Below, in pieces: positions 57,466 to 63,530 of a DNA stretch of 64,000 bases. Each line of letters begins with the position of its first letter. Position 1 is the stretch's first letter. Origin of the DNA: Natronomonas marina (GTDB taxonomy: Archaea; Halobacteriota; Halobacteria; Halobacteriales; Haloarculaceae); NCBI RefSeq assembly GCF_024298905.1, contig NZ_CP101154.1, forward strand, positions 1,612,001 through 1,676,000. Reading direction: 5' to 3'. The translations under genes and the position numbers were made by a program. The notes beneath the pieces are model-generated. The model searched no databases. It was not told the DNA's origin and saw only the letters and a list, made by a program, of their open reading frames with translations.

Positions 57466-59016
57466 TCACCCCGAGAGCCGGCTGAGACCGAGCAGTCCCA
57501 GGAGCGCGCCGACGGCCGCCATGATGGTACCCTGGATGGAGCTGAAGATGCCGCCGCCACCTTCGCCCATCGGTGCGCCGCCGCCTGCGCCGGCGCTCAT
57601 CAGGTTCTCCTCCTCGCTCGGCTGGAGCAGGATCGTCGCGTCGACGATGGCGTTCTCGTCGGCGTTGACCGTGGTCAGCGTCACGTAGTCACCGCGAGAC
57701 GTGAAGCTCGACGAGGTCTCCGTGTAGTCAGAGTCCGAGACGTTCCCGAACTCGGTGTCACCAGTGTCCGTCGCGTACCGGACTTCGGCGTAGCGGTCGT
57801 CGACGAGGCCCTGGTGCATCCGCAGTTCGAGCGTGCCGTGCGAGAGGTCGATGGCCGACGGGACGACGAGCCGGACCTGCTTGTCCAGCTTGCGGTCGTA
57901 GCTGTAGTTGTCGGCCGCCTCGAACGAGGCGTTCCAGTCCTCCTCGTCGGCGAGGTCGGACTCGCTGTACCACACGTCGTTGATCTTCAGCTCGTGGACC
58001 GCAGCATCGTCGAACTCCGAGCCCATCGTATCGAGGGCCGTCAGGTTGACGTAGCCCTCGTAGTGGGTGCCGTTGATCTGCGTGACCGTCTCGGTCTCGT
58101 TCTCACCGTCGCCGTCGGTGTCCCGCATCGTCTCGCCGAGCTCGATCTCGCTCTTGCGGGCGACGTCGAGACCAGTGATGGTCACCTCGCCGTTCGCTTC
58201 CTGCACGGACACGCGCACGCTCTGAATCTCGTCCCAGGTGTCGTCACCGGACGAACCCTTGAACGAGAGGTCCGAAAGGCGCTCCTGGTAGACGTAGCCC
58301 TCGCCGGTCGTCGTCGCACCGATGTTCGTCGAGGAGTTCGACGCGCCCGGCGCGATCTCCATGGCCTTGTAGTCGCCGTCGGAGTCGTGGACTTCGATGG
58401 TGATGTTCGACGCGGATTTCAGCGTGTCCACCGCGAAGAACACCGTCAGGAACCGCTTGTCGGCGTCCGACGAGATGTTGATCCCGTTCGAGAGGGTCGC
58501 GTTCGCGGTCTCGGTGCTGGCGACCGAGCCGTCGAAAGAGACCGCGGGCACGCCCGAAGCGGTGTCGCCGTCGTCGTCGGTGACGGTCATCGAGGAACCC
58601 GCGCCGCTCGTGGTCGACCAGTTCGAGGCGTTCAGCCACGTATGCGCGTTCTCGGATTCACCGGAGACGCGCGGGAACTGATGGAGACTGTCCTCGTCCA
58701 CGCGGTCGAAGCGCACCTGGACCGGCTCGTCCTGACTGTCGTTGTAGTGCGCGGGGAGCTGCTCGACGTCGCCGTCGTCGCTCTCGTACTCGATGTTGTC
58801 AGCCGAGAGCGCCATCTCGCCGCGGTCGTACTCGGCGATAGTGAGCGTGTCCTCGTGGATGTACGCCGGCGAGGCGTCACTCGATTCGTAGTTGATGTCC
58901 GGCCCGCTCCCCGCCGCTGCGAGGGCAGGGGCGACCGTGGACATCAGCACTGCGCACGCGATTAGCAGGGCGATGATTCCCTGGCGATACGTCGTGGTCT
59001 GTGAGTCTAGTGTCAT
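57466..59016 (-). CDS. major secreted, C-terminally anchored protein of the long operon
   Basis: A 516-aa protein with a signal peptide (about 1-35, ending PALAAAGSG) and about 450 residues of acidic beta-rich sequence with many Ser, Thr, Asn and Asp and several N-x-S/T sequons. Candidate sites are NASNWST, NATLSNG and NETETVT. A Gly-rich hinge (GAGGGAPMGEGGGG) and a C-terminal hydrophobic helix (GTIMAAVGALLGLLGLSRL) follow. First large gene after the promoter, so it should be abundantly made. A structural surface protein of a particle, or a cell envelope protein, is the best guess. Confidence 0.7.
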   Translation of the reverse strand: MTLDSQTTTYRQGIIALLIACAVLMSTVAPALAAAGSGPDINYESSDASPAYIHEDTLTIAEYDRGEMALSADNIEYESDDGDVEQLPAHYNDSQDEPVQVRFDRVDEDSLHQFPRVSGESENAHTWLNASNWSTTSGAGSSMTVTDDDGDTASGVPAVSFDGSVASTETANATLSNGINISSDADKRFLTVFFAVDTLKSASNITIEVHDSDGDYKAMEIAPGASNSSTNIGATTTGEGYVYQERLSDLSFKGSSGDDTWDEIQSVRVSVQEANGEVTITGLDVARKSEIELGETMRDTDGDGENETETVTQINGTHYEGYVNLTALDTMGSEFDDAAVHELKINDVWYSESDLADEEDWNASFEAADNYSYDRKLDKQVRLVVPSAIDLSHGTLELRMHQGLVDDRYAEVRYATDTGDTEFGNVSDSDYTETSSSFTSRGDYVTLTTVNADENAIVDATILLQPSEEENLMSAGAGGGAPMGEGGGGIFSSIQGTIMAAVGALLGLLGLSRLSG

Positions 59017-59195
59017 GGTCTGAAGGAAAGGTAGTCGACTACGATGCCGCGGGCGTCTCGGTCGTCGAGTGGCCGACTCACACCGGCGAGTTCGAGGCGA
59101 TCCCGTTCGCCGACAGTGTGGTCGGCGGGCCGATGTCGCCGGTCCCGGCGCTGGGCGTCGTGAACGGCCGCGTCGGGTGGCGGCGTCGTACTCAT
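59013..59195 (-). CDS. small acidic/basic protein, first gene of the long operon
   Basis: A 60-aa protein with a Asp/Arg-rich core (RRDRRHRPADHTVGERDR) and a hydrophobic ending (IVVDYLSFRP). Its stop overlaps the start of the secreted-protein gene by 4 bp. It may function as a leader for coupling. No family. Confidence 0.5.
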   Translation of the reverse strand: MSTTPPPDAAVHDAQRRDRRHRPADHTVGERDRLELAGVSRPLDDRDARGIVVDYLSFRP

Positions 59196-59399
59196 GGTGT
59201 GTGGGGCCGCGACCCGTCGCGGGCCGAGGCTTGACCGTAGTATTGTGTTTAGTTCCCTATATATCAACGGAATGTTAAAACAGCATTTGGATAGGTTTAT
59301 CCGTCGGTCAAAACGCGGTTCTAATGGTGTTTAAACGCAGTTTTAACATCGCGTCAGACATGGCGCTGTCTTTTTAGTTATCTAGTACGTTGCTCGCGT
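59196..59399. promoter_or_regulatory. divergent promoter region with inverted repeats
   Basis: The region is AT-rich and contains a leftward TATA-like gatatatagg (59254-59263 on the minus strand) and a rightward tttttagttatc (59370-59382) at leaderless distance from the AbrB-like ATG. An imperfect inverted repeat (atgttaaaacagc at 59272-59284, gcagttttaacat at 59338-59349) brackets the middle, with related aaaacgcgg and tttaaacgc blocks between. It should control both the long operon and the regulator. Confidence 0.6.
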
Positions 59400-59567
59400 A
59401 TGGGCGTTCAGAAGAAAATCGACCACGGGCGAGAAGTAACCCAGATCGGGAACTCCTACATGGTGTCGATCCCGATGGATTCCTGCCGGGAGTTGGGTCT
59501 CGACGAACAGGCGAGTGTCGACGTGGAAGTTGACTACGAAGCCGAGACGGTAACCTACCATCTATAA
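59400..59567 (+). CDS. AbrB/MazE-type swapped-hairpin regulator
   Basis: A 55-aa protein with an AbrB-like core: VTQIGNSYMVSIPMDSCREL, then GLDEQASVDVEVDY. The I-G-N-S-x-x-V-S-I-P motif is the N-terminal barrel arm of this family. The start is leaderless behind a tttttagttatc box. It faces the divergent promoter of the long operon and probably represses it. No toxin-like partner gene was found next to it. Confidence 0.78.
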   Translation: MGVQKKIDHGREVTQIGNSYMVSIPMDSCRELGLDEQASVDVEVDYEAETVTYHL

Positions 59568-59706
59568 ATCGTATCTCGCTATATAATATCCAGCGGCGGC
59601 GGATTATGTCAGCCCTCCGTCTGACTACCTCGAGCGAAGGTGCGAGTAGATACGGTCGATTCTCGTGAGAAGCTCGTCGGCGTGGTGAATAACCCAGACC
59701 CGAGGT

Positions 59707-59731
59707 TTCCGACTTGTATGATAAGTCGGAA
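59707..59731. repeat. perfect 9-bp inverted repeat with 7-base loop
   Basis: The arms ttccgactt (59707-59715) and aagtcggaa (59723-59731) are perfectly complementary with the loop gtatgat. The site lies in the 248-bp gap between the AbrB-like gene and the recombinase, a gap with no other convincing gene. It may serve as a terminator, an operator or a recombination site. Confidence 0.7.
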
Positions 59732-59815
59732 GTGAAGAGCCATATAGGCACCAATTTCGGATATGAGAACAGGTGTGCGGAGTCTTTTTCTGCAATGTTG
59801 TTTTAGAAGTGTGGT

Positions 59816-60421
59816 ATGAGGCTGGAGGCAACTGGTAAACCAGATGAATACAAGGTCTGGATGACCGATCAGGAGCTCGAGGAGCTACGTCGGGCCGCGG
59901 CAAGACACCGCGACGATCTGATTATTCAACTCGGGGGCTACGTCGGCCTCCGAGCCTTCGAGATACCGCAGATCAAACCGAAGCATATCAAGCGGACAGA
60001 AGACGGTGACCATTATCGGCTTCGTGTTCCAGAGGGTAAGGACACCACCGGGAACGGAGGGAAGCCTCGAGACGCATACCTCCCGCAAGACGTCGAGGGC
60101 GACATTCACAGATACCAAAACGCAGAGGCGATCAATCCAGGGCAGCCGCTCGTAGATTTGACTGAACGCGCTGTCAGGGATGTCGTGAAGCGAACAGCGA
60201 TTAGCGCAGCGGAAAAGACTGGGGACGAGGATTTTCGATACGTCAGTAGCCACGATCTCCGTCGACGGTTCGCTCAACGACTGCTCGTGGATCGGCAGAT
60301 GAACCCTCGTGTAGTTATGCAGGTAGGTGGGTGGGACTCGTTCCAGGCGATTGAGCCATACCTGAACGCACCGACCCCGCAGGTCGTCAACGAGGCCTTT
60401 GAGGAGGCTGAGATTTCATGA
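59816..60421 (+). CDS. catalytic-domain-only tyrosine recombinase
   Basis: A 201-aa tyrosine recombinase with no N-terminal core-binding domain. The full active site is visible: Arg46 in GLRAFEI, Lys75 in EGKDT, His146-x2-Arg149 in HDLRRRFA, Trp173 in GGW (the usual second His/Trp) and Tyr182 in IEPYL. Its size matches the small stand-alone recombinases of haloarchaeal elements that carry out inversion or resolution. It is distinct from the 358-aa integrase. The gene is followed 109 bp later by the inverted-repeat segment at 60530-60751. Confidence 0.83.
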   Translation: MRLEATGKPDEYKVWMTDQELEELRRAAARHRDDLIIQLGGYVGLRAFEIPQIKPKHIKRTEDGDHYRLRVPEGKDTTGNGGKPRDAYLPQDVEGDIHRYQNAEAINPGQPLVDLTERAVRDVVKRTAISAAEKTGDEDFRYVSSHDLRRRFAQRLLVDRQMNPRVVMQVGGWDSFQAIEPYLNAPTPQVVNEAFEEAEIS

Positions 60422-60529
60422 TTCAGCGGTCGTCGGGAGAGTAGTCGAAGAGCCGTCCAGAACGAAGTAGCCGGGAGAACCGCACGACGTGACGGTGGTC
60501 CAGAGGAACCTATCAGAACTTCCGAGCAT

Positions 60530-60557
60530 TGAACTTGTTCACCACACCAAACAGCCG
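60530..60557 (+). repeat. left inverted repeat (28 bp) of a candidate invertible segment
   Basis: The sequence reads tgaacttgttcaccacac followed by caaacagccg. Reverse complement of 60724-60751 agrees at 24 of 28 positions; mismatches are in the centre of the tgaac-gttca palindrome and at two later bases. Confidence 0.65.
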
Positions 60558-60572
60558 CGTTGAACCAGCCGA

Positions 60573-60622
60573 AGTGACCGAAATCGCTCCGCTTCGCTCC
60601 GCTACAGCCGATTTAGGTCACT
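60573..60622. repeat. hairpin with 14-bp arms inside the candidate invertible segment
   Basis: Arms agtgaccgaaatcg (60573-60586) and cgatttaggtcact (60609-60622) pair with one mismatch; the loop carries a repeated ctccgct/ttcgctccgct. An AT-rich tract (ttacaaacaag, cgtaattttatcttag) follows at about 60634-60670, unusual for this genome, so an origin or promoter is possible. Confidence 0.6.
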
Positions 60623-60704
60623 CTAACCAACCGTTACAAACAAGACTACTACAACGTAATTTTATCTTAGTTCAAGGGCGGTGGTTTTCCTCGCCGTGGT
60701 TGGG

Positions 60705-61244
60705 TCATGCTGAGGCCTCCTTTCGGCTGGTTCGTGTGGTGAACTTGTTCACAGCCCCCTCGTCCGAGTGAAGGAGTTCAAGGTCGATTATCAGGGCGCG
60801 GTCCTGGCTCTGCTGGTCGATCTCGAGCTCGCCGTACTGGGAGACGTCACTCCGGTCCAGCGCCCACTCGTACTCGTCCGGCAAGCCGTCCATCAGGTCG
60901 TAGGCGTAGCGGCGAGAAACGCCGGTGACGCCCTTCACGTCCGTCGCCTTGAGGGCGACTCGCCCGGTTTTTGGATCGTCAGCCGCGTTCTGTGCGTACT
61001 GGACGACCGCCGCGATCTTCTCTTCCTTCGTGGACTTCTCCTGTCCGAGGTCTTGTATCGAGTCGAGCTGTGACTCAACGGCCGCCAGTTGCGACTCAAG
61101 CTCGTCGACACGGGTGAGGAGGTCGCCTTTCTCCTCGACGATTTCCTCAACTTCGACGACATCTCTATCGCCTCGAATCGCCGTCTCTATATCCGACAGC
61201 TTCCGGCGGATCGCATCAACCAACGGGTGTGGATCGTCGCTCAT
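60705..61244 (-). CDS. coiled-coil and winged-helix regulator, gene end lying inside the invertible segment
   Basis: A 179-aa protein: coiled coil (about 30-70), winged-helix-like domain (about 85-140; ATDVKGVTGVSRRYAYDLMD), then LIIDLELLHSDEGAVNKFTT and a 9-residue tail. It is a common type in haloarchaeal proviruses and plasmids. The last 15 codons lie in the right inverted repeat and the segment. The same VN-x-FTT codons in the left repeat run in frame into a longer alternative tail. It overlaps the methyltransferase gene start region by 4 bp at the other end. Confidence 0.68.
   Translation of the reverse strand: MSDDPHPLVDAIRRKLSDIETAIRGDRDVVEVEEIVEEKGDLLTRVDELESQLAAVESQLDSIQDLGQEKSTKEEKIAAVVQYAQNAADDPKTGRVALKATDVKGVTGVSRRYAYDLMDGLPDEYEWALDRSDVSQYGELEIDQQSQDRALIIDLELLHSDEGAVNKFTTRTSRKEASA
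60724..60751 (-). repeat. right inverted repeat (28 bp) of a candidate invertible segment
   Basis: Reverse complement reads tgaacaagttcaccacac followed by gaaccagccg, the partner of 60530-60557. The repeat encodes VNKFTTRTSR of the regulator gene, so recombination at it would exchange coding sequence. Confidence 0.65.
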
Positions 61245-62029
61245 CGACCCGACTCCTCCCGTTCGTCGGATCGGTCGGTATCCGTGCTACCCGACCGGGT
61301 GTTTCGCTGGTCGTCGGGCTTGTAGAAAACGAACCAACGAGTTTCGACCTGCTTCGACTGTTTCGTTCGCGTACCGAACAGCGGCGGCTCTGGCGCGAGC
61401 TCGAGGACATCCTCGAAGTCCGCAGCCTCGTCGGCGAATTTGAAAACGAGCGTGCCGCCGGGACGGAGAACGCGGAACAGCTCGAGAAAGCCGCGGCGAA
61501 GGTCGTCCTGCCACGTCTCGGCGTGAAGCGCGCCGTATTTTTTCGTTACGTACCCCTTCAGGTCGGCCATGCCGTTCTCGCGGATGGTGTGCGGCGGGTC
61601 GAAGACGACGAGATCGAAGCTCTCGTCACTGTACGGGAGATCACGGAAGTCTTCGACCTCGTCGGGCTGAACCTGATAGTAGCGATTGGGCTGACCGCAG
61701 AAGCCCGGGTCACGTTCGCGTTTGTCGATAAACAGCGTGCGGTCGTTGTCCTTCTGACCGTCACACCAGATTCCCTTCCCCCCGGTCGTTGCGTCGAGTA
61801 TCTCTTCAGGCGGAGATCGATTGTTGCCGTCTTTGACGCGCCCGCCGTCGGTCATCGATGGTCCACGACGGATGCGCTCGGCACACTCCTTACAGAAGTG
61901 CCGAGGGCTTCGACCTCCTCGGCCAGGAACCGCGACCATCTCGTTCACCGACTCGAAACTCTTGTCGCAATTCGGGTTGAAACACTGGGGCCTCAATCGG
62001 TCGGCATCGTCCGCAGTTCTATCGGCCAT
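61241..62029 (-). CDS. DNA methyltransferase-like protein with N-terminal zinc ribbon
   Basis: A 262-aa protein. The N-terminal zinc site is C16-x4-C21 ... C46-x2-C49 (QCFNPNC, HFCKEC). The methyltransferase core has ATTGGKGIW (motif I-like, 81-89) and the catalytic DPPH (144-147, in VVFDPPHTIREN), the N4/N6 amino-methyltransferase motif. A conserved LELFRVLRPGGTLVFKFAD helix-strand follows. It probably methylates adenine or cytosine in DNA (self-protection against restriction is a known role of provirus methylases). Start and the upstream stop overlap (TAATG). Confidence 0.75.
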   Translation of the reverse strand: MADRTADDADRLRPQCFNPNCDKSFESVNEMVAVPGRGGRSPRHFCKECAERIRRGPSMTDGGRVKDGNNRSPPEEILDATTGGKGIWCDGQKDNDRTLFIDKRERDPGFCGQPNRYYQVQPDEVEDFRDLPYSDESFDLVVFDPPHTIRENGMADLKGYVTKKYGALHAETWQDDLRRGFLELFRVLRPGGTLVFKFADEAADFEDVLELAPEPPLFGTRTKQSKQVETRWFVFYKPDDQRNTRSGSTDTDRSDEREESGR

Positions 62030-62550
62030 TACGCATCCCTCCTGGCGAAACGAAGTCCTGGCTGTTTCGAGGGCTCGTCCTCGTGGTCGAGTTGCGGCGT
62101 CGTATCGACCAGCGCGCCGTCCTCGACGGCGGACTGGATAGCCCGCCCCGCGCCGCCGCGGCCGAAGCCGGTGTGGTCGGAGACCTCCAGGGCCAGCTCC
62201 AACTCAGTCCGACTGACGTGCGTCTGGAGCGAGAATTCGTCCCAGATCGTCACCCACTCCACCTCGGTCGGCTCCCAGCCGTCGACGGGCTCGCTGTCCT
62301 CGGTGCCGGTCGTCCGCTGCCGGTCAGGCACCTCGTCGGCGGCCTCGCGGACGGCCTCGCGGAACGCCTCCTCCTCACCGTCGGCGAGCTGCTGGCCGTC
62401 GTCGAGGCGGCCCGCCAGGGACACGTCCTCGAGGCGGAGCGTCCCGTCCGAAACCATCCGAGCCGCTTCGGTCCGGAGCCGCTGGAGTTCGTTCTCGCGG
62501 AACGCCTCCTCGCGAGAGACGGTTTCCGTGCCGGTCTCGTAGGTGCTCAT
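62029..62550 (-). CDS. unknown protein of the right-end operon
   Basis: A 173-aa protein. Helical N-terminal half (REEAFRENELQRLRTEAARM; about 1-80) with many Glu and Arg, and a C-terminal half with WVTIWDEFSLQTHVSRTELE and GGAGRAIQSAVEDGALV that could be a winged-helix. The start overlaps the upstream zinc-ribbon gene by 4 bp. No family recognised. Confidence 0.52.
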   Translation of the reverse strand: MSTYETGTETVSREEAFRENELQRLRTEAARMVSDGTLRLEDVSLAGRLDDGQQLADGEEEAFREAVREAADEVPDRQRTTGTEDSEPVDGWEPTEVEWVTIWDEFSLQTHVSRTELELALEVSDHTGFGRGGAGRAIQSAVEDGALVDTTPQLDHEDEPSKQPGLRFARRDA

Positions 62551-62666
62551 CGGCGACCGACCCCCTCGCCGCGCGCGGTGTCCTGGCTATCCTCGAAGAG
62601 CTTGCCGCACTCCGAGCAGCGCCACGAGTACTCGCTGTCGGCGCCGCAGATCGAGCACTCTGTCAC
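62547..62666 (-). CDS. zinc-ribbon microprotein
   Basis: A 39-aa protein (GTG start): VTECSICGADSEYSWRCSEC has two C-x2-C pairs, giving a complete zinc ribbon, followed by a basic tail. It overlaps the upstream stop by 4 bp (GTGA) and the downstream gene by 4 bp (ATGA). One of four consecutive small zinc-ribbon genes at the element's right end. Confidence 0.62.
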   Translation of the reverse strand: MTECSICGADSEYSWRCSECGKLFEDSQDTARGEGVGRR

Positions 62667-62956
62667 CGTCCGTCACCTCCTGATTGCTGACCGTCGAAAT
62701 CTCTCGGGTCGCCGTACCACCGAATCCGCGAGTATTCGGCGGGGTCGAAGCGGTGTGCTGTGATGTCGCCGCCGCAGCTACACCTGGAGACGGGCGCCGG
62801 CGGGTTGCACCACCGCTTGCCACACTCGAGGCAGGTGAACAGCCAGGTCTTGCAGTCGTTCTCGAGGTCGTGTTCTTTCTCGGGGTTCGGCGGAAGCCCC
62901 TCGCCACCCTCTCGGATGAAAGCGGGATCAGAACGCTGGTGCGACCTGCGGTTCAT
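62663..62956 (-). CDS. zinc-ribbon protein
   Basis: A 97-aa protein with Cys pairs in FTCLECGKRWC and SRCSCGGD (four or five Cys), probably a zinc ribbon, between a basic N-terminus (MNRRSHQRSDPAFIREG) and a Arg/Asp-rich C-terminus. The ATG overlaps the upstream stop by 4 bp. Function unknown. Confidence 0.6.
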   Translation of the reverse strand: MNRRSHQRSDPAFIREGGEGLPPNPEKEHDLENDCKTWLFTCLECGKRWCNPPAPVSRCSCGGDITAHRFDPAEYSRIRWYGDPRDFDGQQSGGDGR

Positions 62957-63087
62957 CCTGAAATCACCTCGCAGCCGCACTCGCCACACTCGTAGACGCA
63001 GTTGTGATGGCCGTTCGCGGTGACGGTCGACCGACGCTCGACGAAGGCGAGCGAGCCGCCGCAGGTCGGACAGTCGTCGAGCGTCAC
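62953..63087 (-). CDS. zinc-ribbon microprotein
   Basis: A 44-aa protein with a GTG start: DDCPTCGGSLAFVERRSTV, then YECGECGCEV, two C-x2-C pairs. The start overlaps the upstream gene by 4 bp (GTGA) and the end overlaps the next gene by 4 bp. A decayed homologue appears at 34759-34887. Confidence 0.62.
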   Translation of the reverse strand: MTLDDCPTCGGSLAFVERRSTVTANGHHNCVYECGECGCEVISG

Positions 63088-63203
63088 GGCTGACACCTCC
63101 CGTCGTGGAGCGCCGGACAGTCCTGAGTGTCGTCCTGAATCTCCCGGCCGCACCACTCGCAGATGTGTGTCAGGAATGTGGTGGTATCGCTCTCAACTGC
63201 CAT
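63084..63203 (-). CDS. zinc-ribbon microprotein, first gene of the right-end operon
   Basis: A 39-aa protein: HICEWCGREIQDDTQDCPAL then DGRCQP, with four Cys spaced 2, 11 and 8 apart. A Shine-Dalgarno-like ggaggtgg lies upstream and a TATA-like tract at 63254-63263. The homologous partial gene at 34878-35009 suggests this gene type sits next to the tRNA junction in related elements too. Confidence 0.62.
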   Translation of the reverse strand: MAVESDTTTFLTHICEWCGREIQDDTQDCPALHDGRCQP

Positions 63204-63253
63204 GCGAACCACCTCCATAACCTGCGGTAAGCGGACGGAAGAAACCCTGAGAA

Positions 63254-63263
63254 AGGTTTATAG
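63254..63263 (-). promoter_or_regulatory. promoter of the right-end zinc-ribbon operon
   Basis: On the minus strand this reads CTATAAACCT, a TATA-like element 50-60 bp before the ATG of the first cascade gene and only 6 bp from the tRNA 3' end. A leader of about 25-30 nt with a Shine-Dalgarno is implied. The promoter lies inside the integrated DNA immediately at the junction. Confidence 0.5.
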
Positions 63264-63268
63264 TCGGA

Positions 63269-63283
63269 ATGGGGACGGAGGGA
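63269..63283 (+). repeat. right attachment repeat (attR core)
   Basis: The same 15 bases as 34986-35000. Here they are the terminal 14 bases of tRNA-Trp (acceptor strand plus part of the T arm) and one base beyond, so integration leaves the tRNA intact. Confidence 0.72.
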
Positions 63284-63449
63284 TTTGAACCCCCGATCTA
63301 CTGATATCTCCGGTGTGCGCCTCGGTCCTCCAGAGGGTCGTCAACGCGGCGCGATGATCAGTCGGCCGCTCGGTATATCAGTCTGGAGTCTCGTCACCGG
63401 GCGCGTGGCCTCTGGAGTCAGCCGCCATGCCTGGCTTGGCCACGTCCCC
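63270..63449 (-). tRNA. trnW: tRNA-Trp (CCA) with intron of about 106 nt
   Basis: The mature tRNA folds well: acceptor GGGGACG with CGTCCCC and discriminator A; D arm GCCA/TGGC; anticodon stem GCTGA/TCAGT with loop C-T-C-C-A-G-A; T arm GGGGG/CCCTC around TTCAAAT. CCA is not encoded. The intron (about 63306-63411) follows the base after the anticodon, the canonical archaeal site. It contains C/D-box-like GTGACGA and CTGA, as in haloarchaeal tRNA-Trp introns known to guide 2'-O-methylation. Confidence 0.93.
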
Positions 63450-63530
63450 GCACCCGTGAGTATTTCCGTTCCCCTCAAAGGGGTTTCGGTTCGCCGGACC
63501 CCACTTGTGTCCGGCGCCCGAAACGGCGGT

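Larger units (their letters stand above)
34986..63283. mobile_element. integrated mobile element of about 28.3 kb in the tRNA-Trp gene
   Basis: The boundaries are a 15-bp direct repeat. The right copy covers the 3' end of tRNA-Trp, and the left copy lies 60 bp from the stop of a tyrosine integrase gene. Inside are a regulatory half of tiny overlapping genes, a long structural or membrane operon, a second small recombinase and a zinc-ribbon gene cascade. No gene inside resembles the metabolic neighbours, and local GC falls in several segments. Whether it is a provirus, an integrative plasmid or a conjugative element is open; no capsid, terminase, polymerase, relaxase or Rep was recognised. Confidence 0.8.

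Noticed and set aside
59400-59903. Toxin partner for the AbrB/MazE-type protein
   Set aside because: No plausible toxin gene follows in either direction; the frames on the minus strand at 59625-59903 are Arg/Pro-rich without family signs.
59625-59903. 92-aa frame on the minus strand between AbrB and recombinase
   Set aside because: It overlaps the recombinase start and its composition changes midway; the start would lie inside the recombinase gene.
60529-60771. Independent 80-aa gene over the inverted repeats
   Set aside because: It starts with a TTG and passes through both repeats; it is more useful as an alternative C-terminal tail after inversion than as a gene of its own.
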